Source of the DNA: Palaemon carinicauda
Taxonomy: Eukaryota; Arthropoda; Malacostraca; Decapoda; Palaemonidae
Direction of reading: 5' to 3'
Length of the DNA: 64,000 bases
NCBI RefSeq assembly: GCF_036898095.1
Contig: NC_090766.1
Coordinates: 32,224,327-32,288,326, forward strand
Shown: piece by piece, positions 21,316 to 31,766 of the stretch
Position numbering within the stretch: the stretch's first letter is position 1
Layout: each line of letters opens with the position of its first letter
The notes under the pieces: generated by a model
What the model saw: only the letters and a program-made list of their open reading frames with translations
Databases searched by the model: none
Told to the model about the DNA's origin: nothing
Made by a program: the position numbers and the translations under genes

Positions 21316-22524
21316 GGGGCGAGTGCTTTATGGGCTTTACACACCCACCTTTAAGTACGTACCTATTGCCCTTGTTTTAGGTAGAAACTCTGACCAGACA
21401 TAATGATAATTAATGGAGAGTTGTAACTCCTTTGAATGCACTTGCAAACAGGATTTAAATCAACAAGAATAGAGGTGTTACATCAATGAACATACCAATG
21501 GCACATTTAATACATGGCTTTTTTTATTTTACTAGGAAAGCAGATGCTGCAAAAGGTTTCATTCGGTTAATCTACTTCACTTCAAAGAATAATTCTCAAT
21601 AAACAATTTTTTGGAGGGGAAGTCTTGCTTTAAAAAGTTATTTTTTTTCAGTGTCATTTTTAAGAAATTGTGCTCCTAAAAAGCTCCAGTTACGGGAGTT
21701 TTATCAATAAATTTTCACTCCTTCAAAACTCCAGCTAAGGGAGTTTTATCCATACTATTTCACATTGCAAAAACAAAAAAGTACAACACTTTCTCACAGT
21801 TACTGATTTGACTTTTTCCGTTTACTCTTGTCCACATTTTCTATGAACAAAATCAATCCACAAATTACTCGCAATATACACATCCGGGTGTGAAATTTAC
21901 TTCAAAAGGTAGAAAATTATTTCCATTTAAAAAAAATATACACGCATATTCTACAAACTGGAAGTTACTGAAATCTTATCAATTTTAAAAACTGTTTCTC
22001 AGAAACAGTGGCCACTTTGAAATATAGTCCATTTCAAACTTTACATATACTGTACAGCTGTATTCTAGAATATGCAGTCTAAGATTGGTACACAGTACAT
22101 GTTTTACACATTTATCATGATTACAATACTCGCCAACTATCTTACTTTTCCCAAATGGTCAGTGACAAAACTAGTTGTGGGAATTCCATTACACCTAAAT
22201 AAAAATTTTGAATTATAAAAAAATAGAAAGAAACTATCAAAGCAAAGTTGAAAACCCACAATTAATACTAATATCTGTAGCCCATTTGCTAATCTACCTA
22301 AAGACTAGGCTTAAATAAGTGATTACATACATGGATCTTTTCAATAACCATTTGGTGCAAGAACACAGCCTCCTTATTAGGAGGCATTTAAAACCTTTCC
22401 TGTCCATCAGAGTATTGACGTATTGTCCTTATTTCTGCGGTTAAATTAAGAAAAAAATAACATCTTCACAAGGTTTAGCAAACAAAACTTGTACATTTAC
22501 AAGCTATGTACAATGAGCAGTGCT
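21316..22524. other. AT-rich 3' flank of TMEM165, probable 3' UTR in part
   Basis: Follows the TMEM165 stop codon on the minus strand. It contains a duplicated phrase 'aactccag(c/t)taagggagttttatc' at about 21680-21745. I could not place the cleavage site; several AATAAA hexamers occur on the minus strand (for example at about 21533). Confidence 0.4.
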
Positions 22525-22589
22525 TCAGGGGCCCATGATTAATGCTGATACAGCAAATATAAGGAAGGTTACGCCACCAATAATAGTAA
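22525..22589 (-). CDS. TMEM165: TMEM165/GDT1-family transporter, terminal coding exon
   Basis: After an acceptor ('tttcctttccag', ending at 22590) the exon completes a split codon and encodes VTIIGGVTFLIFAVSALIMG plus Pro and TGA (22527-22525). This corresponds to the last transmembrane helix of TMEM165 (human VTIIGGIVFLAFAFSALF). Phase 1 entry matches the end of exon 32978-33083. TMEM165 is a Golgi membrane protein thought to exchange Mn2+ or Ca2+ for H+ and needed for glycosylation. Here the C-terminus is shorter than in human, ending right after the helix. The intron before it (about 10.4 kb) contains DIRS copy C, the foldback element and the pogo-like element. Confidence 0.92.
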
Positions 22590-22693
22590 CTGGAAAGGAA
22601 AATAAAATCAAAATTAGTTTCATCAACAATAATAACTGATTAATAATATTAAAATTTGCAACATTACATACAGTACTTGAAAAACAACATCAT

Positions 22694-23057
22694 GACAAAT
22701 TCGAAGATAATTTCTATTTTTCCCAACCATACAAACCTTAGCTATTTACATTGGGTTTACCTTTTAGCGCAGCTGAAATGACGAGCCAATAGTTTTAACG
22801 AGGGTTAATTACCCCAGCGCTAGTTAGCGGGGGGTAGGGGAAGGGTAGCTTGCTACCCCCCCCCCCCCACACACACACACGCCGGTGACTTGCTTCACTT
22901 CACTTAGAGGTAGGACTTGACTTGGGGGTCAGGGATGGCGGGCACATATGTGTAAATACAGTAGCTAAGGTTTGTATGGTTAGGAAAAATACAAATTATC
23001 TTCGAATTTGTCATTTGTTCCGTAACCGAAATACAAACCACGCTATTTACATTGGGT
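22694..23057 (-). repeat. 3' inverted terminal repeat and internal complementary region of DIRS copy C
   Basis: 22742-22910 pairs with the reverse complement of 30475-30618, including 'tttagcgcagctgaaatgac'. The internal complementary region at 22971-23057 is complementary to the first bases of the 5' repeat and the last bases of the 3' repeat. A C-run and (AC)n tract at 22856-22881 lie inside the repeat. Confidence 0.9.
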
Positions 23058-23505
23058 GACTTACCCCTTAGGAAGGGTGGAAAGTCCCCAGCCTTATTGA
23101 CTTCGGCTTGCCCGGGGGCTCGATCCCACAGTGAGCAGCACTAGAGAGATTGAGCCCCTGTACCTCACAAGTTCCTAGCATCTCTAGGAACGAGTGGTCT
23201 ACATAAGCAGTGTGTGGAGGAGAGTGTGACTCGTCCTATGAAGTTGACCTTGAGACCTTCAGATAGGAATTCTAAGATAGGACGTTCCCAATACCACCTC
23301 GTCAGGGTATGGGAGACGCAACAGAATTAAGCTTAATACTAGGAGCACAAAGAAGCATGGGTTACCTGCAGAGGTCGAGGTCAGCTATGCGAGGACCAGG
23401 ATGCTGCTTCCCCAAGAGAGGGGAGAATGAAGAAAGAAGTAAGGGTCAGACATACTCTTTCATTCACGCAGACTAAGACCGGGTAACAACGCCCTCAACC
23501 TACTG

Positions 23506-24640
23506 CTACTTGTCCAAAAAGGAGCCTGAGGTTAGACCAGCTGTAGTGCAGCCACCACAGGGCTGATAGAAAACGTATTGAGGCTCCTGTGGGTCACGTC
23601 TTGCAGGTAGTGGGCTGTGAAGGTCGTTTGACGCTTCCAGACCCCAGTTTGAAGTACCTGCGTCACAGAGAAGTTTCTCTTGAAGGCCAGGGATGTAGCA
23701 ATACCCGACATCGTGGGCCCGAGGGCGACGTGATGGAGGAGGGTCAGGATTCAGGGCATGGTGGATAACCCTTCGAATCCAAGCTGAGATGGTGTTCCTG
23801 GTGACCCTCCTCTTAGTCCTGCCTGTGCTCACAAACAAAGCTCGCACTTGAGGACGGACTGCAGCTGTTCTCTTCAAGTAGTGCCTCAGACACCTCACTG
23901 GACATAGTAGCAGCTGGTCTGGGTCGCTTGTTACAGAACGGAGACTCGCGATCCTGAAAGAGTTGAACCGAGGATCCGGCACTCCAGGATTCTGAGTCTT
24001 GGCAACAAACTCAGGGACAAACCTGAACGTTACCTCCCCCCATCCCCTTGAATGGGCGATGTCGTACGAGAGACCATGAAGTTCACTAACCCGCTTGGCC
24101 AAAGCCAAAGCGAGTAGGAAAGCCATCTTCCAAGACAGGTGGCGATCGGAGGCCTGGCGTAATGGCTCGAAGGGAGGTCTCTTAAGAGACCTGAGGACTC
24201 GAACCACGTTCCAAGGAGGAGGTCTCACTTCCGACTGGGGGCAGGTAAGCTCATAGCTACGTATGAGTAAAGAGAGTTCTAGCGATGAAGAAATATCCAC
24301 GCCCTTCAGTCTGAAGGCCAAGCTTAAGGCTGAGCGATAGCCTTTCACTGCCGAGACAGAAAGGCGCATTTCTTCCCCTAGATAAACGAGGAAGTCCGCT
24401 ATTGCTGGAATAGTGGCATCGAGTGGAGAGGTACCCCTTCCACGACACCAACCACAAAAGACTCTCCACTTTGCTTGGTAGACTCCCTCAGAGGACCTTC
24501 GCAGGTGCCGAGACATTCTCTCCGCAACCTGTTGCGAAAAGCCTCTCTCCGCGAGGAGACGCTGGATAGTCTCCAGGCATGAAGCCGAAGCGAGGCTATG
24601 GCCCTGTGAGGGACGCCGGAGTGGGGTTGTCTGAGAAGCT
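23506..24640 (-). pseudogene. Tyrosine recombinase of DIRS copy C, frameshifted at the catalytic box
   Basis: A long frame covers the N-terminal DNA-binding part (MSRHLRRSSEGVYQAKW, IADFLVYLGEEMRLSVSAVK) and the catalytic core with KRVSELHGLSYDIAHSRGW (first Arg), LLLCPVRCLRHYLKRTA and RNTISAWIRRVI. It is intact up to HDV, then shifts frame just before the Arg of HxxR: copy E reads HDVRGIATSLAF there, copy C does not. The Tyr segment (TFTYHYLQDV in E) is thus out of frame. About 1.1 kb, the usual size. One small indel near 23715 would account for the inactivation. Confidence 0.8.
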
Positions 24641-25490
24641 CGTGTTGTGGAGGAATCTCCGTCAGGAGCTGCAGAAGGTCCGGAAACCATTCCGCGTGAT
24701 GCCATAGCGGAGCTACCAGAGTCATCGAACAGCTGACCGATAGTCTGGTCCTGTTGAGCACCCTTCTCATCAGACAGAACGGTGGGAAGGCGTACACGTC
24801 GATGTTGTCCCACCGTTGCTGGAAAGCATCTTGCCAGAGTGCCTTGGGGTCCGGGACTGGGGAGCAGTACAGGGGCAGCTTGAAGTTCAAAGCTGTCGCG
24901 AACAAGTCCACAGTCGGGGAACCCCACAAAGTCAAGACTTTGTTGGCTATCTGAGGATCCAAAGACCACTCGGTACTCACTATCTGCGAGGCCCTGCTCA
25001 GACTGTCGGCGAGCACATTCCTCTTGCCAGGAATGAAGCGAGCTGATAGTGTTATTGAGTGGGTTTCGGTCCACCTCAGAGTCTCTACTGCAAGATGGGA
25101 TAGCTGCTGCGAAAAAGTGCCTCCCTGCTTGTTGATATAAGCCACTACCGTGGTGTTGTCGCTCATCACCACCACGGAGTGACCCGCCAGGGACCGTTGG
25201 AACTGCTGAAGAGCCATAAAGACGGCCTTCAATTCTAGCAGGTTGATGTGTAGGCACTTTTCTGATTCTGACCAAAGGCCTGAGGCCCTCTGGTTCAGAA
25301 CGTGCACCCCCACCCTTCTTTTGACGCGTCCGAAAACAGAGTAAATTCCGGGGGGAGGACGAGAACTCACTCCCTTCCGCAGGTTCTCGTCGACCAGATA
25401 CCACCGCAAGTCCGTCCGTTCCAGAGACCCCATTGAGTTCAGAATGTCCGGGAATCGGATCTTTGATTCCACCGGGACTTGAGCTGCCAT
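24640..25490 (-). pseudogene. RNase H and methyltransferase-like region of DIRS copy C
   Basis: One frame covers most of the region: INLLELKAVFMALQQF, VVMSDNTTVVAYINKQGG and ARFIPGKRNVLADSLSRA of RNase H, then the Dam-like methyltransferase part (GSPTVDLFATALNFKLP, VPDPKALWQDAFQQRW, YAFPPFCLMRRVLNRTR, MTLVAPLWHHAEWFPDL). The first RNase H motif, FSDVSKKGWGAH in copy E, is scrambled here (FGRVKRRVGVHV), consistent with a compensating pair of indels near 25320-25350 that removes the catalytic Asp. Confidence 0.75.
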
Positions 25491-25567
25491 TGAAGGGATC
25501 TCATCCTAAGGCGGCTGTTTGGAACCAGACGGGCCAGGGAGGATAGGTGACCTAAGAGATGCAACCA

Positions 25568-26815
25568 CTATTGGGCGGGGAGTTCTTCTCGCCTGAGGAA
25601 GGGCTCCGCCACCCTCCTCAGTCTTGCTATCTGGTCGTCTGATGGAAAGGCTTTGTGGCGATTGGTGTCTATTAGCATGCCTAGATAAACCAGTCGTTGG
25701 GACGGCTGCAGAGAGGACTTCTCGAGGTTTACCACGATCCCCAGATCCTGGCAAAGATCCAGAAGCCTGTCTCGGTGCCGAAGAAGGGTCGACTCCGAGT
25801 CTGCTAGGATCAGCCAATCGTCCAGATAACGAAGGAGACGAATGCCGTTCCTGTGCGCCCAAGATGAAATCAGGGTGAACACTCTGATGAACACCTGAGG
25901 AGCTGTGGAGAGACCGAAACACAGCACCTTGAACTGGTAGATCTTGTCGTCTAGGCAAAATCTCAGGTACTTCCTGGAAGACGGATGGATTGGGATCTGG
26001 AAGTATGCGTCCTTTAGATCCAGTGTGCACATGAAGTCTTGTGGTCTCACCGCAAGTCTGACTGTGTCTGCTGTCTCCATGCTGAACCGGGTTTGCTTGA
26101 CAAACCCGTTCAGAGCTGAGAGGTCGATGACGGGTCTCCAGCCTCCAGTAGCCTTCTTTACAAGAAAGAGTCGACCGAAGAAGCCTGGGGAGCCGTCGAC
26201 GACGTCCTGGAGAGCACCCTTCTCGAGCATGGTCTCAACTTCGGCCTGAAGGGCCAGCCCCTTTGCCGATCCCGTGGCATAGGAGCTCAACGACACTGGA
26301 TTCGCTGTCAGGGGAGGTTGAGATGTTGTGAACGGGACGCGATAGCCTTGGCCGATCACTGAGACCGTCCAAGCATCGGCCCAGTGTTGCTGCCACCTGC
26401 GGACACAACGCTGAAGGCATCCCCCCACAGGTGGACACGCAGGGGGACTGCCACCCCTAGGGCTTGCGGCCGCGGCCGCCACCCCTAAGAGTCTTGCCTC
26501 CCCTGGAGGGCTTACCGCCCCTCTTGACCTTGGCTGGAAAGGGCTGGGGCTTAGACACCACCTTCTTAACTGCCGGTGCCTGCTTTGGAGCCTTACGAGG
26601 CTGTTGCTGCTGTTGCGGCGGGGCTGGAGGCTTATAGGGCCGAGTTGTAAGGGCCCTATGGAGGAGGGAGTCCATTCTGGATCTCCTCCACCTCTCAGCC
26701 GTTCGCTCCATGTCTTGAAGCTCAAACAGGTTCTCCCCCAGAAGGGAAGCATGTCGGAACCTACACACATCCACGGCGGGGACCTTCGGATGGAATCTCT
26801 CGGACACAGCATCAC
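25568..26815 (-). CDS. Reverse transcriptase of DIRS copy C, complete core, closed by a premature stop
   Basis: A 415-codon frame contains a complete RT core: LVKKATGGWRPVIDLSALNG, CTLDLKDAYFQIPIHPSSRK, VLCFGLSTAPQVFIRVF and the active site RYLDDWLILADS. The frame ends with TAG after REELPAQ, where copy E continues with Ser-Trp-Leu-Arg, so the stop separates RT from RNase H. The first about 120 codons overlap the 3' end of Gag (to 26457) in another frame, so RT may normally be expressed by frameshift or re-initiation. RT copies the element RNA, with RNase H removing the template. Confidence 0.8.
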   Translation of the reverse strand: MMLCPRDSIRRSPPWMCVGSDMLPFWGRTCLSFKTWSERLRGGGDPEWTPSSIGPLQLGPISLQPRRNSSNSLVRLQSRHRQLRRWCLSPSPFQPRSRGAVSPPGEARLLGVAAAAASPRGGSPPACPPVGGCLQRCVRRWQQHWADAWTVSVIGQGYRVPFTTSQPPLTANPVSLSSYATGSAKGLALQAEVETMLEKGALQDVVDGSPGFFGRLFLVKKATGGWRPVIDLSALNGFVKQTRFSMETADTVRLAVRPQDFMCTLDLKDAYFQIPIHPSSRKYLRFCLDDKIYQFKVLCFGLSTAPQVFIRVFTLISSWAHRNGIRLLRYLDDWLILADSESTLLRHRDRLLDLCQDLGIVVNLEKSSLQPSQRLVYLGMLIDTNRHKAFPSDDQIARLRRVAEPFLRREELPAQ

Positions 26816-28199
26816 GACGCTTCAACACCGAGTTGGCCCACAGGGTGGTAACCTGGTGCGCCAAAAACTCGATGGAGCGGGTGCCCGAGAGCAAGAAGGT
26901 CTCCAGGGCCTTCCTATTGGTCTCCTTGGCCAAGTCCTCCAAGCGCAATAGGATGCCCAGAGATCCTAGCCATAAGTCCAGCCACGAAGTGGCCTGCATG
27001 GCACACTTAGCGACCTTCTCGTGGCTAAGGATCTCTGCCGCCGAGAACGGCACCTGCCGGGCAGAGAGCTCCTCAAGGGGAACTCCCTTCGCCAGCTCCT
27101 CCACAGAGTGATGGAGAGGAAGAGCGAGGTTGGGCTCACCCAGGATCTCGAAATACCTCCTCTGTTGAAGACGAGGAGGAGGGATGAGCTTGTTCCTGGC
27201 AGTGGAACGACTGGAGGAGGCAAAAAGTGCGAGCTGAGCGTTGGCCCTAGCTCTGGCACTCTTCAGACCCCGAGACCAGGGCAGAGCCGCACTGGTCTTA
27301 GGGGCCTTCCGAACATCAAACACTTCATCCAAGATCGTGTCTTTGCCTTCACGGGGGGCGATGACTGGATCCATAAGCCCGTTAAGTTGCCTTATCAGGC
27401 TTAGGACCTGCCAGAAGTCATGTTCGGATTCCTGATGTTCTCCTCCCTGCGGGCTGGCAGCTAAGTCTCCTGCCCCAGGGATCTTTTCCTGGGGTGAAAC
27501 GTGGACATTCCCCCGGGTAGTCGTGGGTTCCTGGCGAATCCTTGAAGAGGATTTAGGGATGGTCTTGGAGTCCTTGGATTTCCTCCTGGGAGGGATACAG
27601 GATCCCAATAAAGAGGTTCGAAGGGCCCCTTCCTCACGAGATAATTCTCCTCCATGAAGCGAAGTCTCCCCCCTTGGTGCCGAGGGGAAGACTACCACCC
27701 CACTGGACTCACCTGAGGATGGAAAGGCCTCGTCCACGGGAGAAGGAGAAAGCACTCGGGCAGGAGAAGGGGCCTTCGCGACCGACCTCTTGGGAACCAA
27801 CTTCGCCCTGGGGGAAGTCACCACGAAGTCCACTCCTCTCTTTCTCTTCAGCGTAGGAGAGACAGCCGTTAGTTTGTTACCCTGGTTGGCGAGTGCTGGT
27901 TTCATAACCCTCACTAACGCCCGCGCCAGAGGACCACACCAAGTCTGTTGCTCCAAGGACAGAGAGTCCGAAATCCTCGCTAAAGGGAAAAGGATCGGGC
28001 GATCCTTTGCAGTGGACACCACAGTACCTGCCTGAAAAGATGGTGGGGAAGAATGATGTACTAACCTCTCCTCAGTAGTATCCTTGTCCTGCACTACCAA
28101 CCTGTGTTTGGGTGGAGGTGATCCCGAGCGTTGTCTAGGAACACGCGTTCCTGCTGCTACTACCGACTGTGGAATTCGCCGCAAACGATGGTTGCGCGA

Positions 28200-28345
28200 G
28201 GGCGAATGGTCGAGCGGGCGCGCGGGCGAGCGGGCGGGCGGGCGGGCGAGCAGGCGAGCGGTCGCGCGGGCACGCAGGCGAGCGGGCACACAGGCGAGCG
28301 GTCACGTGGGCGCGCAGGCGAGCGGTCGTGAGGGTGGGCAGGTGA
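28200..28345. repeat. GC-rich degenerate tandem repeat in Gag of DIRS copy C
   Basis: Runs of 'gcgggcgagcgg' and 'gcgcaggcgagcggtc'; on the minus (coding) strand they encode Pro/Ala/Arg with Ser (for example RSPARPRDRSPVCP). Unit length is irregular. Confidence 0.75.
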
Positions 28346-29117
28346 ATGAGCGCGTGTCCGAGGCGGCGAACACAAGCGTTGGCGCGATGGCGAGAAAATG
28401 CGCTGCCGCGTGGGTGAGGAAGACCGCTGGCGATGTGGATCAACAGGCGATCGGAGATGAGCTGGTGAGCGCTGACGCGCAGGTAGGCGATAGCGCGTTG
28501 AGGCATGGGGACGCGTTGGCGAGCGATAGCGAGCGGTATGCGCCGGTGAGCGATCGCGCGATGGCGAGCTAGTAGCTGGCGAACCATGTCCCTTCAGGAC
28601 CTCCGGCTGACAAAGCGTTGGAGAACGTTGGCGCGCAGGCTGTAACACACGCAGGCGGTCCGAAGATCGCCGAGAAACAGGTGATCTCTGATGCGTGAAC
28701 GCTGGTGAATAGGCAATACCAAAATCGCCTGTGCGCGCTGACGAGCAGGTGAACGCTGGCGCGTAGGCGATCGTTGACGCGTGGCAGAACGCTGGTGAAT
28801 AGGCGATACTAAAATCGCCTGTGCGTGCTGGCGAGCAGGTGATTGCTGGCGCGTAGGTGATTGCTGGTGAGCAGGAGCTCGCTGGCGAGCAGGAGGTCGA
28901 CGCGTGAGATCCTGCGAAGGGACAGGTGGCGTGCCGCGTTCACGAGCAGGACCAGGAAGATCGCTGGCGCGTTGGCGAACATGTGCTTTTGACACACGCG
29001 CTGAACGATGTTGCTTAGCCACAGGATCAGAAGACTGATGGCGAGCAGGGAGCTCAGCAGTTACTGTAGGATGGTCAGAGACCGCAGGGCGATGATCCTC
29101 AAATGAGCGCTGACGCT

Positions 29118-29290
29118 CAGAAGAGAGCTGGCGAGGAGGGTGAACATCAGGAGAGCGCCAACAAGCAGGAGAGTCTTGACGAGCAGGAGAGCGCCAACGA
29201 GCAGGAGAGCGCCGACGAGCAGGAGAGCGCTGACGAGCAGGAGAGCTCTGACGAGCGGGAGAGCGCTGACGAGCAGGAGAGCGCCTGTGC
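29118..29290. repeat. 18-bp coding minisatellite (RSPARQ) in Gag of DIRS copy C
   Basis: About nine units of 'gagcaggagagcgctgac' and variants. On the minus strand each unit encodes six residues, Arg-Ser-Pro-Ala-Arg-Gln, so the frame is kept. Related RSP(A/T)RQ units continue at lower density down to about 28640. Confidence 0.85.
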
Positions 29291-30800
29291 GCTAGCACTG
29301 CTCGTGAAAAGGAAGAATCCCTTTGCCCCGAAGGGACCGTTGCCCGTCGGGTGACGAGTTCTCCAGAAGGTGAAGATCTGGCAGGAGTTGGTGAACGGTC
29401 TGCAGAGGTGTCCAAGGAAGACGGAGCTATAGGTTGAGGCTGACGAGGAGAGTCCCCTTCGGAGAAAGAAGATCCAAAAAGGCGCCTCTTAACCCCCTTG
29501 TAAGGGGAAGGGAGGCCCTTGCGACGTAGCGGACGGTGAGCCTTACGGCGGAGGCGGCCTCGGGGAAGATCATCGGGACCATCGGTCCTCCGAAGGGGAG
29601 TCTCAGTCAAAGCACTTCCCTTAGAAGGAAGCTGAGCAGCAGCAGACCGAAGGACTCACTTCCCCCTTCGAAGGATGTACGGACGGGGGAGGAGAGCCCT
29701 CAGCACCATCATCCGCAACTGCACCTGCGGAGGATTGCCCAGCCACGTCGGAGGCCTCTGCCACCACGACGTCGACGATAGACAGAGGGTCTACTTCTGC
29801 TACCGCCGGCGACTGCTTAACAGCGGCCCCCAACGAGACAAGGTCAATAAAGGCGACCCTGGAGGGCAAGCCCTTAAGCCCCAGGGAAGACCAAATCTGC
29901 AAAAGATCATCGTTAGTTAAAGCATTATCAATAACCTCCCTTGGAGGAGGAGGGGGAACCGCCTCGCTATGGGAGGCGACGCCCTCTCCCCTCACCCAAG
30001 GTCGGGAAACAGAATTAGGGCCTGCGCTACCACTCGGCCGACTCTCCTTAGGAGCCGGACGAGGGGGGAGCTTCGGAGGAGGTTTGGGCGGCGGAAGAAG
30101 AATCCCGAGAACCTTCCTCCTTCAAGGCTAACCCCGAAGGAGAACGGTCTCTCCTGGACTTCTTCTTATGGCGGCGGCCAAACCTCTCCCACTGGGAGGC
30201 AGACTACTCCCTGCACTCACGGCACATGTTCTCCTGGTCACACCGTCGGCCCCGACATTGAGGGCAAAGGGTGTGCGGGTCCGTAGCTACGTCCGACATA
30301 AAGGTCCCACAAGGACGACCGGCAACTCCAGGGCATGTACGCATTGTAAAATAATAATAATGAAGGTCAACTTCCAACCAACACACACGCTGTAGAAAGA
30401 AAAAGCAGAAAAATTAAAGGCTGTCACGAGGACGATGAACAGACACGTCTGATCACCGCCGAGCCAAAAGTGAAGTGAAGCAAGTCACCGGTGTGGGGGG
30501 GGAGGGGTAGCAAGCTACCCTTCCCCTACCCCCCGCTAACTAGCGCGGGGGTAATTAACCCTCGTTAAAACTATTGGCTCGTCATTTCAGCTGCGCTAAA
30601 AGGTAAACCCAATGTAAATAGCGTGATTTGTATTTCGGTTACGGAACAAATCCTGTTTAAAAAGAAGTCACAAGAATATACACACAAGCTCTTCATAAAA
30701 AAATCTCCCCTTTATAATAAAGAGCAAGTGTGACTTTATATATAAATACTATATACAAATTTTTTCCTGTCATGCTCAGCGACAAGACATAAAACCATTA

Positions 30801-31740
30801 TGGGTCTCTCCCAATCCCTCGGGTAGGGGGGAGAGGGAGTAGCCACACCCTGGTGAGATGGGTCGTAGTCAGGAAATTGGAAGGGGGTGGAAAGGGTAGG
30901 ATCTGTGTGCATGGGCGTGAATATCTATCTAGATATTTAGCTGTCACTTTTGATGGATCACATATAATAGTTTATTCATATACTGTACATTGTACTGCAT
31001 GTGTTTCACATTCATACATTGTAACAGTATTTTTTTTTATTGTATCTTGCACTCTATGACACTGTCAACAGAACCGGTTAGAGTCTGTTTTTTCTTGCAT
31101 TGATCTGTTTGAATTTTTGTGACCTTCTTACACTGAAAATGTTGCATAAAAAGCTTGCTGTCTGTTGAAATGAAGTTAGCTGCATTCATACCGTCTCTCA
31201 GTTACTACCCAACTGGCGATCCACACATGTGTAACTTGGCGACATATGAGAGATTGACGATGAGGCATCTTACAATTTTTGAGATTTTATCTCATTGAAT
31301 AGTTTTCTTTTGTGACATCACTTAACCTGTTCCATCACTTCAAAGTGGCTGGAAATTTTATGAATGATACCCCCACACAAGTTCTAAATACCTTTACTTT
31401 TTGTATGTTTTCTTACATGAAAACCTGGCTTTAAGTCCTCCATTTTGACATTTGAATGAGAACAAGTGTTCTAAGCAATGCAACTTTTGTCAATACTGAT
31501 ACAATTATCAGGCCTTTGGGGGTAGAGGGTTGATTGCACAAAAGGGGAGTTGACAGGGTACCAGTAAAAACTATAAATAAAAATTTGCAACATTATTATT
31601 TATTATATTACTAGTGTATGTGACTTGTCAAAAATGACGGCTAAATATTTAGGTAGCTATGCACACACGCGCATACCCCTCTCACACGGGTATGACTACA
31701 CCCTCTCCACCCTACCCGATGGACGGGAAGAGCTGGGCGT
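30801..31740. mobile_element. Foldback or MITE-like element with long imperfect inverted repeats
   Basis: The left arm (about 30801-30957, 'gggtctctcccaatccctcg' onward) and right arm (about 31636-31740) are inverted and imperfect: 'ccctacccgagggattggga' in one corresponds to 'ccctacccgatggacgggaa' in the other, and 'gctaaatat(c/t)tag(a/g)tag' pairs near the inner ends. The 680-bp interior has no convincing frame. Target duplication not resolved. It lies between DIRS copy C and the pogo-like element, in the last TMEM165 intron. Confidence 0.65.
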
Positions 31741-31766
31741 GACCAGAAAAAATATAATTATATTTA

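Larger units (their letters stand above)
26457..30344 (-). pseudogene. Gag-like protein of DIRS copy C with SR-rich middle, broken
   Basis: The start is taken at the ATG at 30344-30342 because copy E has the same N-terminus (MRTCP...GTFMS). It has a Cys/His cluster (DPHTLCPQCRGRRCDQENMC, then RECREW). The Trp after RECRE is TAG here (about 30205), a nonsense change. The frame then passes through 29995-29621 (VIDNALTNDDLLQIWSSLGL), 29610-28594 (repeats of RSPARQ), 28648-28160 (Pro/Ala/Arg-rich) and a 610-codon frame at 28289-26457. The latter carries the conserved block IPPPRLQQRRYFEILGEPN, SFVLKRRDAV-like SVLKRRDAVSERFH and a basic Gly-rich tail (RGGKTLRGGGRGRKP). Three or more shifts are needed to join it. 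Confidence 0.75.
22694..30651 (-). mobile_element. DIRS-like retrotransposon, copy C (second family), full length
   Basis: The left (3') end begins 'gacaaattcgaag' at 22694; the right (5') end closes 'cggttacggaacaaat' at 30651. Inverted repeats of about 170 bp link 22742-22910 with 30475-30618. The internal complementary region 22971-23057 reads 'cttcgaatttgtcatttgttccg', which is exactly 3' end joined to 5' end. On the minus strand: Gag (30344-26457), RT, RNase H/methyltransferase-like, recombinase (to 23506). It is inserted in the last TMEM165 intron, in the sense orientation, about 100 bp from the splice acceptor. Frames have a few stops and shifts; it is much better preserved than copy B. 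Confidence 0.92.

Noticed and set aside
28084..28572. 162-codon plus-strand frame rich in Arg, Ala and Gly
   Set aside because: Antisense shadow of the GC-rich repeats in DIRS copy C Gag.
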